Shown: positions 17,286-27,293 of the stretch, piece after piece
Position numbering within the stretch: the stretch's first letter is position 1
Layout: the number at the start of each line of letters is the position of its first letter
Source of the DNA: Planctomycetia bacterium
GTDB lineage: Bacteria > Planctomycetota > Phycisphaerae > UBA1845 > UTPLA1
Assembly (NCBI GenBank): GCA_015075745.1
Contig: JABTTW010000001.1
Location: forward strand, 3,100,001 to 3,164,000
DNA: 64,000 nucleotides
Reading direction: 5' to 3'
Position numbers and translations under genes: made by a program
The notes under the pieces: model-generated
What the model saw: the letters and a program-made list of their open reading frames with translations, nothing else
Database searches by the model: none
Told to the model about the DNA's origin: nothing

Positions 17286-18500
17286 ATGAAGCGACATCCT
17301 TCCGAGCGAACGCGAAAACGACGCCGGCGATCCATCGGCATCGAAATGCCTCGACCGGCCGTCTATCTCTGCGCTGGAACGATCGTCATCGGCCTCGCCG
17401 CCGTCGACGCCGACAACAACATCCTCCTGCTCATGTTCGGCATCTGTCTCGGAGCGATTGTCCTGAGCTGCCTGACCGCCTGGCGGACCCTCCGGCGAAT
17501 CAGCGTGGTCCGCGTCTCGCCCGAGATGGCCATCACGGGTCAGCCGCTTGAGATTCGCTACACGATTACAAACCACCGTGCCTGGGCCGGCGCCCGCTGC
17601 CTGCGCATTGTCGATTTAGTGGACAAAGGATCGCTCTCGCACAGGCCCGAGCTTTTCCTGCCGAGGCTGGCCGCCCAGCAAAGCGCCTCATTGACCGTCT
17701 CGGCCGTCGCCCTCAAGCGCGGCCGAATCGCCCTCTCGGCCATCCAGGTCTCATCCGGTTTCCCATTTCAAATCGTCTCCAAATCGATTACCCACTACGT
17801 GGACGATGAAATCGTCGTCTATCCCAGCCTGGGAAGACTGCACGGCCAGATTGCCACCGGTCGCGAAGTTCGTGATCTCGTCGGCGTCGGCGCGACCACC
17901 GCACGAAGTCGCGGTGATGACGAGTTCTTCGGTATTCGCGAATACCGCGAGGGCGACAATCCCCGGCGAATCCACTGGCGGCGTAGCGCCGCATCGGGCC
18001 AGCTCATGATCCGCGAGATGGCCGGTACCCGCGATCCGCAGCTCTGGTGTGTTCTCGATACACAAATCGACCCGCACCGACAAGCTGATTCCGACCGACT
18101 CGAGTTGATCATTAGTGCAGCCGCCACCGTAATCTGTGACGGCCTCGAAAAGGGCCTCCGTGTCGGCCTCGTCTGCAACGGCGATCCGCTCCTCGTCCTT
18201 CCGCCCGGCGGCGGTCGCCATCGACGCTCCAGGCTGCTGCGCGAACTGGCCTTGCGTGGTACCAATCGGTCCGATGCCCTCCTTGAACAGATTGAGCGAA
18301 TCGCATGGCCCGCTCGCTGGCGCGGTGTCGGCATCTTCTTCTCGGCCGGTCCCTTCGATGCCGATGGAACCCTCGCCCGTTTTCTCAACCGAAACATCGG
18401 GCCGACGCGCGCTTACGTCCCCCACACAACCGCGTTCGACAGCTTCTTTGAGCCGCCGCTGATCTTGCGGCCCGACGGCACGGGGAGGTTGACGAAGTGA
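17286..18500 (+). CDS. DUF58 domain membrane protein
   Basis: 404 residues. Two adjacent hydrophobic helices (~20-65) are followed by a beta-rich stretch and then the DUF58 core with the hallmark GDDEFFGIREYREGDNPRRIHWRRSA region (here interrupted for length: EYREGD, PRRIHWR) near 205-240. DUF58 resembles a von Willebrand factor A fold and is thought to be acted on by the MoxR ATPase. The substrate is unknown. It overlaps the transglutaminase gene by four bases (GTGA), indicating translational coupling. Confidence 0.9.
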   Translation: MKRHPSERTRKRRRRSIGIEMPRPAVYLCAGTIVIGLAAVDADNNILLLMFGICLGAIVLSCLTAWRTLRRISVVRVSPEMAITGQPLEIRYTITNHRAWAGARCLRIVDLVDKGSLSHRPELFLPRLAAQQSASLTVSAVALKRGRIALSAIQVSSGFPFQIVSKSITHYVDDEIVVYPSLGRLHGQIATGREVRDLVGVGATTARSRGDDEFFGIREYREGDNPRRIHWRRSAASGQLMIREMAGTRDPQLWCVLDTQIDPHRQADSDRLELIISAAATVICDGLEKGLRVGLVCNGDPLLVLPPGGGRHRRSRLLRELALRGTNRSDALLEQIERIAWPARWRGVGIFFSAGPFDADGTLARFLNRNIGPTRAYVPHTTAFDSFFEPPLILRPDGTGRLTK

Positions 18501-20773
18501 CGCCGCGCGGACCACTGCACATCGGAATCATCCTGCTCGCGCTGGCCAACATGTTGCCAGCCGTCGAAGTAGAGAATTCGTGGTGGCAGTTTTCACTTGC
18601 CGTGACGGCCGCCGGCCTCAGCCTCATCCTGATTCGTCCCGACGGCACGAGCAGGCTTCCCGCTTTCTACATGCACATCGGCCTGTTGCTCACCGGCGCC
18701 TTTCTCGTCTGGGAGATGTTCGGCGCGCATGACGAGCCCACCGTGTACATCATCGATCTCTCCCACTTCATCATCTTCCTCGGGTGCTTCAAATTCTTTG
18801 AGATGCGGACCCACCGCGACTACACCTTGCTGGCCACCATCAGCTTCCTCCTCCTTGTCATCAGCGCCTTCGCCAGCGGAAGCCCGATCTTCGGCGCCGT
18901 GTTGCTCTTCGACCTGACTTTCGGGCTCGCATGGTTGATGGCCTTCCAATGTCAGCGGGCCTTGCTGATGCTCGATCAGCAATCGGGTCATGGAGTCCGC
19001 TCATCCGATCTCGATGCCGGTGAAGCCCTGTCCACCCAGCGCTTGCCATGCCGTAGCTTCGCCTGGCCTGCGATGGTCTGGGCCTTCGCCCTCTTTCTCT
19101 TCGCGGGAATTGTTTTTCTCGCCGTTCCCCGGGGATGGGGCCGCGGCCTCTTTGTCAGAATTCAAAACGTCATTCCCACATCCGTCACCGGCTTCTCCGG
19201 AGAACTCACCCTCACTGATAACTCACTGGTCGAAGACGTCACCCCGGTCTTAAGGGCCCGATTCACGCGCGGAGGTCGCGCTCTGAAAGAGGGAGAAGTC
19301 GCGCCGCTGCTGCGCGGCAAGACCTTCGAGCGCTACGAAAAAGGCCGATGGCTTCAGCGCGGGAGATTTCGCCTCTCGTTGGACGTCGATCCCGCGAAAG
19401 GACCGTCAATTCTCACCCGCATCAGCCCGGACGAACTGGGTGACGACGTCATCGAGCAGGAAGTCTGGCTGGACGACGTCAGCTCCGGGTGCCTCTTCTC
19501 CCTGTATCCGCCGCTCGACTTCGATTCGGATGACATCAAGCGCCTGCGCTTTCGCCCCAATGACCTGACGATCCAGGCCCCCGATCGAAACCACACCAGC
19601 GTCCACTACAAGGTCCGCACGACCGATCGGCTCTCCCACGATGAGAGAGTGATTCTCGATCCGCCGCCCGAGCGCCCCAGGCGGCCGACTCGCATGTCGG
19701 AGGTGCATCGCGACGTGCGCGAATTCGCCGAGGACTTCTTCAGACGCAGGGGTGATCCATCCGACCCCCTCGAACGCAGGAAGCTCGCCGCAGCGCTCTG
19801 CGAGTACCTCGGCTCCAGTGAATTCGAGTACACACTCAATCGCGGCGTGCGCGCGCGAACCGGCGATTCCATCCGTGACTTTCTCTTCTTCCACAAACGG
19901 GGCCACTGTGAATACTTCGCCTCCGCCATGACTGTCTTGTGTCAGGCCGGCGGCATTCCCGCGCGCGTCGTAACAGGCTATGCCGGAGGTGAGTACAACG
20001 ACGCCGACGGGTCCTTCACCTTCAGAAGAAGCGACGCCCACGCATGGGTCGAAGTCTTCATGGCCGACGAAGGCTGGGTCCCGTTCGATCCCAGCCCCAT
20101 CTCGACGGCAAGCCGAAACACCGCCTCTGGCGGCCTCTGGGCCACCATCAACGCCTGGCTCCGCACCATCGAGCTCAAGTGGTCAACCACCGTCGTTGCC
20201 TTCGACGCCCAGACCTGGGCGACCCTCGTCCAGCGCGTGGTCGATTTCGGCGAAAAATTGCAACAGGAAGACGCCGGCTCAGGCATCTCCGGAATCACGA
20301 TCAAAACAGTCCTCTGGGGGCCAGACTTGCTCCCGCTCTGGCAGCGATTTTTCTATTGGCTCCTGCTGGCCCTGGTCCTGGTCCTCCTCGTCCTCGTCAT
20401 CCGCGCCATCGGAATTTTCTCGCTCATGCTCAAGGAGAGTCTTGGCGTAGGACGCCGCGGCCGGTCAGTGATCGTCAGAAGGCACGATGCCAGGTTCTAC
20501 GATCGTCTGCTTCTTCTACTGGCCAGTAAGGGACACGTGAAGCCAAGTTCGCGATCTCCGCTGGAGTTCGCACGCGATCTCGCATCAGCCCACCGCGAGC
20601 TCAAAGACCTGCCGCTCATCACCAATTGGTTCTATGAGGTCCAGTACGGTCGAAGTGCCCTCACCCAGCAGCAGCAGATGCGAATTCGAGCCCTCCTCGC
20701 CCGACTTCGTGAAGACACGGCATTCGGCGCGCGAAACGAGCAGGACCGCATCGTTGCCGGAGGAACGCTTTGA
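18497..20773 (+). CDS. TgpA-like membrane transglutaminase-fold protein
   Basis: 758 residues; GTG start overlapping the DUF58 stop, with GGAGG in the right place. An N-terminal block of five to six membrane helices (~5-215, with a TgpA-type DUF3488 look) is followed by a periplasmic transglutaminase-like domain: Cys471 in RGHCEYFASAM, His515 in SDAHAWVEVF and Asp531 in WVPFDPSP, a complete triad. A further helix at ~610-640 and a C-terminal DUF4129-like tail (FYDRLLLLLASKG...PLEFARDL) complete the usual architecture. In other bacteria TgpA is an essential periplasmic transglutaminase with unknown substrate. All expected elements are present. Confidence 0.92.
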   Translation: MTPRGPLHIGIILLALANMLPAVEVENSWWQFSLAVTAAGLSLILIRPDGTSRLPAFYMHIGLLLTGAFLVWEMFGAHDEPTVYIIDLSHFIIFLGCFKFFEMRTHRDYTLLATISFLLLVISAFASGSPIFGAVLLFDLTFGLAWLMAFQCQRALLMLDQQSGHGVRSSDLDAGEALSTQRLPCRSFAWPAMVWAFALFLFAGIVFLAVPRGWGRGLFVRIQNVIPTSVTGFSGELTLTDNSLVEDVTPVLRARFTRGGRALKEGEVAPLLRGKTFERYEKGRWLQRGRFRLSLDVDPAKGPSILTRISPDELGDDVIEQEVWLDDVSSGCLFSLYPPLDFDSDDIKRLRFRPNDLTIQAPDRNHTSVHYKVRTTDRLSHDERVILDPPPERPRRPTRMSEVHRDVREFAEDFFRRRGDPSDPLERRKLAAALCEYLGSSEFEYTLNRGVRARTGDSIRDFLFFHKRGHCEYFASAMTVLCQAGGIPARVVTGYAGGEYNDADGSFTFRRSDAHAWVEVFMADEGWVPFDPSPISTASRNTASGGLWATINAWLRTIELKWSTTVVAFDAQTWATLVQRVVDFGEKLQQEDAGSGISGITIKTVLWGPDLLPLWQRFFYWLLLALVLVLLVLVIRAIGIFSLMLKESLGVGRRGRSVIVRRHDARFYDRLLLLLASKGHVKPSSRSPLEFARDLASAHRELKDLPLITNWFYEVQYGRSALTQQQQMRIRALLARLREDTAFGARNEQDRIVAGGTL

Positions 20774-20842
20774 CGTTGGAGATGCGGCGCACAGATCGTA
20801 CCCGCGCTCGCCCATGAAGTGAGTTTCTCTCGCCGGCGCCGA

Positions 20843-23656
20843 TCAGCCGGGGCCCTTGCGAGTTCGTCGGATGACCCACGTTCCGATGAAACACATCGCC
20901 AGTGTTACCGCGCTCGTTGCCCCGCAAAGGCCGCACGCTGCACCCAGCCCGCCCGGCGGAACAATCGAGAAAATCGGCGACGTCGTCACCGACATCGTGA
21001 ACACAGTCTTCACGCTGCATCCCATGCTGTCGAAAGCCTCAACCTGCACAACATACGCGCCCGGCGTCACCGAACTGATCACCGGGTCTGTCGTCTCATC
21101 ACCGCTGATGACGCCGTCAATCTGCGGACCGGAGAGGATCGACCATTTGAAATGATAAGGTGGCGTCCCGCCCGTCGCGGCAAACTGCGCTCCGGGCTCC
21201 AGCGTCCCCCCGACCGTAATAATCGGGTGCTGCGTCGCATAGAGCCCCGCATCGAGTTTCACCGGCTGCCCCGTAACCGGATTACCGCCCGTCGGGCAGT
21301 TGTCGCATGCGTCGCCGATCCCGTCGCCGTCGCTGTCGGCCTGGTCCGGATTGGCAGCGAAGACGCAATTGTCGCAGGCGTCTCCGATGCCGTCGAAATC
21401 GGCATCGAACTGATTGGAATTCGGCACGTTGATACAGTTGTCGCACAGATTGCCGATTCCATCTCCATCGGCATCGGTCTGGTTCTCATTCGTGACGTTG
21501 GGGCAATTGTCGCAGGCGTTGCCGTGCGAGTCGCCGTCGTTGTTCGCCTGGTTGGGGTTGGCGTGATCCGGGCAGTTGTCGCAGACATTTCCAACGCCGT
21601 CGCCGTCGGTGTCCGCCTGATTCGTGTTGGGCGTCATGGGGCAGTTGTCGCACAGGTCGCCGACGCCGTCCCCATCGCCATCCGCCTGGTTGGCGTTGGC
21701 AATGTTCGGACAATTGTCACAGGCATTGCCGATACCATCGCCATCGGTGTCGGCCTGTGTCGAATTCGCAACCATCGGACAGTTGTCGCACTCGTCCAGC
21801 ACGCCATCCGTGTCGAAATCGGAAAGCAGCGGCACGGTCAGCCGCACATCATCGATCTGCCACCCGAGAAAGTTGCCCACGATCGGCGTCGAACTCGCCT
21901 GAAACGTGAACTGAATACGAACCGTCGAGCCCGCGAAGCTGGACAAGTCGAGCATCTTGTCCTCAACCGCCCCGGTCCCGCCGCTCTCCGTCAGAACGCT
22001 CACCCCGTTGACTTGCACGCTTGCAAAGTCGAGGCCGGCGCGCGTCTGAAGCCGCGAACAGTAAGTCAGCGTGACGTTGGTCGCATTGCTCGGTATGTAA
22101 ACGACCGGCGACGTAATCTGACCAGAGTCCGACGCCGCATACCTGCAGGTCGTTTCATCACCGGCATATGCGAACCCGCCGCCTTCGCAGGGCATTCCTG
22201 CCGTGCCGCAATCCCCGGTCGCTAACCAGATTCCGCTGGCCGTCCAGCCATCGACGAATCCGTCCTCAAAGCTTGTTAAAAGAATGACGCCGTCCGGTGG
22301 ATGAAATTGGCACGCGTCGAGTAGACCGTCCCGGTCGCAGTCCCGGCTGGCATTTTGCGCGATCTCGCACGAGTCCGGCCCGCCCGAGCTGTTACAATTG
22401 CACTCGCACGCGTCAATAACTCCATTGGAACAGGCATCGAGTGATGCGTCGGCCTCGATCTCGACGCGGTCCACAATCCCGTTGGTATTGCAGTCAATGG
22501 CCGCGGGATACTCGATGAATGCCGCGATGTAGTTGCCGCCGCCGCACGCCGCCGAATTCACCGCCCCCGAGGCGATCATGTTGATCGTCGCGTTCCCGCC
22601 CGCCAGCGCCATGTTGTATGTCGTCGCATCAATGACCAATTCATCGGAGTCAGGCGTCGTCGCGCACAAGGAAGCGTTATTATCAAACACGCTTCCGATA
22701 CCCGTACCGTTGATCTGCACGGAAACGTTTTGGCCATTGTCCAAAAAGTCGCCGACCCCCTTGAACGCCAGCCGAACCGGCCCTGCCGCATTAGGTGGCC
22801 CCGTCATCGTGAACGACCGAGGCGAGCCCGAGCCGATCGTGCTCAGCACCGCCGAAGAGTTGGCAAACTGCGAATTCTCAATTCCTGCCAGCAGGTTGGC
22901 ACTACAGTTCACGCAAGTGACGAGCTTCACATCATCCACGTACCAGCCCGCCGCGCCGTCGCATTCGTCGCGACCGAAGTCGAATCGCACCTGAATCGTC
23001 GTCGTCCCCGCAAGAAAACCGCTCAGATCGACGACCGTCACGCCCCATTCGCCCCCGACCCCGGTCCATGACTCCTGCCCGGCCAGCGGATTCGTATTTC
23101 CCTGTGCCCCTGAACGGAGCTTCCCGTTGTATGGGTTAAACTTGAACGCCGTCCTCGGAACAACCGACACCGTCCGCCCGTTCGTGCGAACTTTCAGATT
23201 CCCGCCGTCAAACTGACCTTCCGAAGCAAGGTAATGACTGAAGACCAGCTGAAGCGAAGTGAGTCCGCTCGGCAGCGGTATCTCCGGACTAAGCAGCGAG
23301 TGTGACGCCGAAGTGCCGCCGCTAAGGCACCCGACACCGCCGGGAAAGTCCCCCGCGAACCACGCGACACCGGGCCGACCAAACGGCAGCGGATTGGTGG
23401 ACAGCATCCACGAAAACGGCGTCGCCGGACCGGAGTTGGTAACCGTCCACCGGCCCGCGCCATTCTCAAAATCGTCCTCGAAAAGCGTCCGCGGCTGAGT
23501 GCAAAGCGTCGTCGGCTCGCCAGGCTCAAGCACAAGATCCGTCTGGCCCCGTGCCGCCTCCTGCCCGATCGCCAGAATGCAGATAAGTAAAACGGCGATG
23601 ACCGGCCCGGCCGAAGCGGGTCGGGTCTGAAATGACAAGGATTGAGCGCTGATCAT
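20843..23656 (-). CDS. Secreted TSP3-repeat protein with two jelly-roll domains and C-terminal membrane anchor
   Basis: About 937 residues from the ATG at 23656, which opens a signal peptide (AGPVIAVLLICILAIGQEAARG); longer readings upstream lack one. Order: a MAM/immune-inhibitor-like jelly-roll (LFEDDFENGAGRWTV ... GWYVDDVKLV, ~40-235), an Ig-like segment (~240-370), a Cys-rich linker, a second jelly-roll (LLTSFEDGFVDGWTASG ... GWQIDDVRL, ~440-595), eight thrombospondin type 3 calcium repeats (DxDGDGIGxxCDNCP, ~600-790), and a PKD-like beta domain. The end, LGAACGLCGATSAV...VIRRTRKGPG, is a Cys/Gly motif, a hydrophobic helix and a basic tail: a cell-surface sorting signal resembling MYXO-CTERM types. 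It converges on the transglutaminase gene. Confidence 0.85.
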   Translation of the reverse strand: MISAQSLSFQTRPASAGPVIAVLLICILAIGQEAARGQTDLVLEPGEPTTLCTQPRTLFEDDFENGAGRWTVTNSGPATPFSWMLSTNPLPFGRPGVAWFAGDFPGGVGCLSGGTSASHSLLSPEIPLPSGLTSLQLVFSHYLASEGQFDGGNLKVRTNGRTVSVVPRTAFKFNPYNGKLRSGAQGNTNPLAGQESWTGVGGEWGVTVVDLSGFLAGTTTIQVRFDFGRDECDGAAGWYVDDVKLVTCVNCSANLLAGIENSQFANSSAVLSTIGSGSPRSFTMTGPPNAAGPVRLAFKGVGDFLDNGQNVSVQINGTGIGSVFDNNASLCATTPDSDELVIDATTYNMALAGGNATINMIASGAVNSAACGGGNYIAAFIEYPAAIDCNTNGIVDRVEIEADASLDACSNGVIDACECNCNSSGGPDSCEIAQNASRDCDRDGLLDACQFHPPDGVILLTSFEDGFVDGWTASGIWLATGDCGTAGMPCEGGGFAYAGDETTCRYAASDSGQITSPVVYIPSNATNVTLTYCSRLQTRAGLDFASVQVNGVSVLTESGGTGAVEDKMLDLSSFAGSTVRIQFTFQASSTPIVGNFLGWQIDDVRLTVPLLSDFDTDGVLDECDNCPMVANSTQADTDGDGIGNACDNCPNIANANQADGDGDGVGDLCDNCPMTPNTNQADTDGDGVGNVCDNCPDHANPNQANNDGDSHGNACDNCPNVTNENQTDADGDGIGNLCDNCINVPNSNQFDADFDGIGDACDNCVFAANPDQADSDGDGIGDACDNCPTGGNPVTGQPVKLDAGLYATQHPIITVGGTLEPGAQFAATGGTPPYHFKWSILSGPQIDGVISGDETTDPVISSVTPGAYVVQVEAFDSMGCSVKTVFTMSVTTSPIFSIVPPGGLGAACGLCGATSAVTLAMCFIGTWVIRRTRKGPG

Positions 23657-23952
23657 GCGGCAAGGTCCTGTCCGAAGTCCGCCCCCCGTTCGGGCCGTCG
23701 TTGGAATGTCCGTCGATGCGACCATGGGCAGGAACACGCAAAGTGGCGGCGCGAGGCTTGCGACCGCTACTCTGAATGCAGAATCTACCCACTTACGATA
23801 TCCCAACCACGCCCCAAAAACAACCCTGCGGAGCCTCATTGCCCCGCTGGAGGCAACGCCGGTAGCTCAAATCGTCATTGGAAATGCGCCAGGGCCGGTG
23901 GACCGAAAACATGTTTCGGAGCGGACCAATCCGCATGGGTGGCCGGCGGGTC
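23657..23952. other. Gap between coiled-coil and TSP3 genes
   Basis: Both flanking genes are on the minus strand. The gap should contain the promoter of the TSP3 surface protein. No clear promoter consensus, hairpin or repeat was recognised. Confidence 0.35.
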
Positions 23953-24216
23953 TTAACCACCAGACTGCTCTTCGAGCATCTTGCGGAGATAGTTGTTTTC
24001 CCGACGTGTGGCCTCAAGATCGAACAACAGATACTTGATCGACAGCCGCAGATAATCAATCGAATCCTGCAGGCTCGTCACGGTCTGTTTGAGCTTCTCG
24101 TGCCGATCCTTGGTCTGGGCCGCCAGCGTCTGCAGCTTGGCCCGATCCTCTTCCGGGATATTGCCGATTTCCTGTACCAGATCCGCAAGCTTCTTCTGGA
24201 AATTCGCCTCGTCCAT
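23953..24216 (-). CDS. Small coiled-coil protein
   Basis: 87 residues from the ATG at 24216, preceded by a run of G with GGGGGAG at good distance. It is entirely helical and charged, with heptad spacing (LADLVQEIGNI, LQTLAAQTKDRHEKLKQTVTSLQDSIDYLRLSIKYLL in separate helices) and ends RRENNYLRKMLEEQ. No Cys, no signal peptide. It is likely a cytosolic dimer or multimer. The family is unknown to me; similar small coiled-coil proteins occur in planctomycetes. The next gene downstream on the same strand starts 296 bases away, so cotranscription is uncertain. Confidence 0.7.
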   Translation of the reverse strand: MDEANFQKKLADLVQEIGNIPEEDRAKLQTLAAQTKDRHEKLKQTVTSLQDSIDYLRLSIKYLLFDLEATRRENNYLRKMLEEQSGG

Positions 24217-24553
24217 TTTTCTCCCCCCTCGCACGACTTCTTAAAGGTCTTCCCTTGCGACCTCGTTGCATTAGGCTTTCGCCGTGTCGCGTCTCTCTAG
24301 AGGCATGGTCTGTGCCCGACGGGATTCCGAGGCTTTCAAAAGCGCCGAGGCCGGTAATATTCAAGGGACCCGGCGAAAATCTCCGTTCACCCCTTTGGGC
24401 GACGTTCCCGTGGGCCGGTCCTGCTGTAGCGGAGTGCTGTCGAAAAGCGACACCCGGTGATTGCAAAAAGCCCGATGAATCGAAATAAGAACGCCGGTCC
24501 GATTATCGGCGTCAAAATCAGAGGTTCGATTGATCGTTGCAGACCAGAAATCG
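24217..24553. other. Divergent promoter region
   Basis: Separates the minus-strand coiled-coil gene from the plus-strand TMTC-like gene, so it should hold two promoters. I see no strong consensus element or palindrome. Confidence 0.35.
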
Positions 24554-26272
24554 ATGCGTGCCAACCACGTCCGTAGCGGCCGATACCCAGCCGTGTTTTG
24601 TCTGGGGCTCGTCGTCCTGACGTCGATCCTCGCCTTCGGCGAAACAACCAACGCCCCATTTCTAAATTGGGACGACGATCGTAATTTCGTCGCCAATACG
24701 GACTTTCGCGGCGTAGGCGCCGATCAGTTCCGTTGGGCCTGGAACACTTACCACCTCGGCGTCTGGCAGCCGCTCAGTTGGCTCCTGCTCGGCGCTCAGT
24801 GGCAGGTGGGGGGGATGCAGCCCGTTATCTACCGAGCAGTCAGCCTCGCGCTGCATGTGTTGAACAGCATGCTGTTCTACCTGCTCCTTCGTCGTCTCTT
24901 AATCGCCGCGCCCGCAAAGGCCGCCGTCCCGCCTGATGAAGCAATTGATGTCGCCGCCGTCGCCGGCGCAGTGCTGTTCGCGTGTCACCCTCTTCGCGTG
25001 GAGCCCGTCGTCTGGATCTCCTGCCAGCCCTATCTCCCCGCCGTCGCCTGTTACCTGGTGTCCGTCCTTGCATATTTACATGCTTTCTCAAAGCCGCATC
25101 GCCCGCGATATGTCTGGTGGCTCGCCAGCCTTGGCTGCTTCTCCGCCGCCGTGATGTTCAAAGCCGTCGCCGTCAGTCTGCCCCTCGTCTTGTTGATCCT
25201 CGATCTATACGTGTTGCGTCGACGCGAAGCCGGCGCAAATGAGCCCCGCGCCCGATGGACGACGCTGCTGATGGAAAAGCTCCCATTCGTTCTAGTCCTG
25301 ATCCCCGTCTCGATGTGGGCCGTCGCTGCCAAAGACTTCAATGAGTCTCGCGTGGCCTGGGCAGACATCCATCTGGGTGAACGGTTAGCCCAAAGCGCCT
25401 ACGGTATCGTCTTCTATCTGCAAAAGACCCTCCTCCCCATCGGTCTAAGTCCCTACGATCGAATGCCGGACGACCTTGCGCTAACGACCAGCCGCTTTCT
25501 GATTTGCATGGTGCTGGCGGCGACTGTGACGTGCGTTCTGTTCATGCGACGGAGGCGCTCCCCCTGGCTCCTCGCCGCGTGGCTGGCCTACGTCGTCATC
25601 CTGCTGCCCAATCTCGGCGTCGTGCAGTTCAGTCAGCAATTGGCCGCCGACCGCTACAGCTACCTCGGCATCATGCCGATCATGGCCGTCGTCGCCGCCG
25701 CAATCGCCGGCCTATGGCGCCGCGCGTCCCATCGCCCCAACACGCGCCCCGCGCTCGTCATCGCCCTGACCGCGCTCTCTCTTGGTAGCGTCTACGGCTC
25801 AAGGACCTACGCACGCCACTGGCAAAACTCCCTCAGCCTCTGGCAGCGCGTGCTCGATCTCGATCCCGATTGTGCCGTCGCCCACTGCAATCTCGGCGAT
25901 GCCCTCCTTCGCGAAAACCGCACGACCGAGGCCTCCCGCCACTTCGCCGCCGCCATCGACCTCGATCCCAATTTCTCCTTTGCCTACGCCAACTTCGCCG
26001 CGCTCCTCGTCCGCGCCGGTCGTCTGGACGACGCCGTCTTCGCCGCCCAGCGAGCCCTCGCCGGCGATTCTCCGCTCCGCGGTCGCGACCTCGCTCGGGC
26101 CCATGCGATACTCGGCGAGGCCTACGCCGCCCAGCGCCGCGACGACCTCGCCTGGCATCACACCCTGCTGGCAAAGGAACTGGGTTTCGCCGAGGCGCAA
26201 AAGATGATCGACTATCTCAGCCGATTCTCATCGCCCCCGACGACTCAGCCCGTGCTTTCGCCGCAAAATTAG
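24554..26272 (+). CDS. TMTC-like membrane protein with C-terminal TPR repeats
   Basis: About 572 residues from the ATG at 24554 (an in-frame TTG lies 24 bases upstream). After the first helix comes NWDDDRNFVANTDFR, the acidic first-loop motif of GT-C-type glycosyltransferases and of eukaryotic TMTC O-mannosyltransferases; then about ten helices to ~425. The last ~130 residues form about three tetratricopeptide repeats (AHCNLGDALLRENRTTEASRH, AYANFAALLVRAGRLDDAV, HAILGEAYAAQRRDDLAWHH). The same architecture occurs in the second protein at 54.7-56.5 kb. The predicted role is sugar transfer from a lipid carrier to exported proteins, which is an inference from fold. It converges on pssA with 21 bases between. 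Confidence 0.78.
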   Translation: MRANHVRSGRYPAVFCLGLVVLTSILAFGETTNAPFLNWDDDRNFVANTDFRGVGADQFRWAWNTYHLGVWQPLSWLLLGAQWQVGGMQPVIYRAVSLALHVLNSMLFYLLLRRLLIAAPAKAAVPPDEAIDVAAVAGAVLFACHPLRVEPVVWISCQPYLPAVACYLVSVLAYLHAFSKPHRPRYVWWLASLGCFSAAVMFKAVAVSLPLVLLILDLYVLRRREAGANEPRARWTTLLMEKLPFVLVLIPVSMWAVAAKDFNESRVAWADIHLGERLAQSAYGIVFYLQKTLLPIGLSPYDRMPDDLALTTSRFLICMVLAATVTCVLFMRRRRSPWLLAAWLAYVVILLPNLGVVQFSQQLAADRYSYLGIMPIMAVVAAAIAGLWRRASHRPNTRPALVIALTALSLGSVYGSRTYARHWQNSLSLWQRVLDLDPDCAVAHCNLGDALLRENRTTEASRHFAAAIDLDPNFSFAYANFAALLVRAGRLDDAVFAAQRALAGDSPLRGRDLARAHAILGEAYAAQRRDDLAWHHTLLAKELGFAEAQKMIDYLSRFSSPPTTQPVLSPQN

Positions 26273-26293
26273 TGTTAGCTGACTTGGAAGTGA

Positions 26294-27286
26294 CTAAATC
26301 GACTGTCGACTCGGCTCGCCGGTCGTCTCGGGAGCCGGAGGCTCGCCCTGTGCCGGCGCGCCCGGCGTGATGCCGCGCATCTTCCGAACGGCCGCGCCCA
26401 CCGGGCCGCTCAAGGCGTACAAGATGGCGGCAAGTGCAATCGTGAGTTGAAACTGAACTACCAACCCAATGAGAAGAATGATGACGATCCCGACGATCTG
26501 TCGAAACGGCCGCCTGCCGCGAAGGATGGCATTGACCACGTGCGGATACCCGAATCGACTCACCATCAAGAGGCCCAGCACCATCGCAAAGGGCGGCATC
26601 GTTCGACCGATCAGCCGATAGGTCCAGTCTGACATCGTCCCCACCAACAGGTCCTGATGGAGAATGACCAGGCTGATCAACGCCCCTGCCGCGCCCGGCG
26701 TCGGCAATCCGCGAAACCCCATGTGCGCAGACTCGTCCGCGACACTCTCCACGTTAAACCGCGCCAACCGAAGCGCGGCGCACGACACGAACACCGCCGC
26801 CATGACCCACTCGGCTCGCCAATAAGCCCGGGCCAGACCGGATAACGCCGTCACATCGCCGGGATACGCGATGCACAGCACCAGCACCGCCGGTGCCACG
26901 CCGAAGCTTACCACATCCGCCAGCGAGTCAAGCTGCGCGCCGAACTCACTCGTCTTTCGCGTCATCCGCGCCAGCCGCCCGTCGATCGCGTCGAAAAACA
27001 TGGATGCAAAAAGCAGATACGCCGCAATGGCCAGGAAGCTCGGAAAGAAATTGCTCAGTCGCGCCCCGTCGATCGCGCTGAAGTGCCGACCGGCCCCACC
27101 CGCCTGCATGCTCAGCATGCAGACGTAAATCGCCCCCAGACCGCAAAGCAGATTCCCCAGCGTGGCCAGCGATGGCAGCACCGCGACCGTCTTCAACACG
27201 CGGTCGTGTCGTCGCGCCTTTCGTCGGGATACTTCCGGGTCGTTTGCGACTCTCATAAGGCTCGGCTCTTCCAGTTTCGCGTCCAT
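26294..27286 (-). CDS. pssA: CDP-diacylglycerol-serine O-phosphatidyltransferase
   Basis: 330 residues with about eight membrane helices. The CDP-alcohol phosphatidyltransferase signature is complete: D102-G-x2-A-R-x8-G-x3-D120-x3-D124 in DGRLARMTRKTSEFGAQLD. It makes phosphatidylserine from CDP-diacylglycerol and serine at the inner membrane. The phosphatidylserine decarboxylase gene lies seven bases upstream on the same strand, which fixes the alcohol as serine. The C-terminal ~40 residues are Pro/Ala-rich and probably cytosolic. The start is an ATG (MDAKLEEPS). Confidence 0.92.
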   Translation of the reverse strand: MDAKLEEPSLMRVANDPEVSRRKARRHDRVLKTVAVLPSLATLGNLLCGLGAIYVCMLSMQAGGAGRHFSAIDGARLSNFFPSFLAIAAYLLFASMFFDAIDGRLARMTRKTSEFGAQLDSLADVVSFGVAPAVLVLCIAYPGDVTALSGLARAYWRAEWVMAAVFVSCAALRLARFNVESVADESAHMGFRGLPTPGAAGALISLVILHQDLLVGTMSDWTYRLIGRTMPPFAMVLGLLMVSRFGYPHVVNAILRGRRPFRQIVGIVIILLIGLVVQFQLTIALAAILYALSGPVGAAVRKMRGITPGAPAQGEPPAPETTGEPSRQSI

Positions 27287-27293
27287 TCCGCGA

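Noticed and set aside
20819..22225. Plus-strand frame of 468 residues antisense to the TSP3 protein
   Set aside because: Val/Ala/Ile-rich repeats mirror the TSP3 units on the other strand; no homology and no ribosome-binding site.
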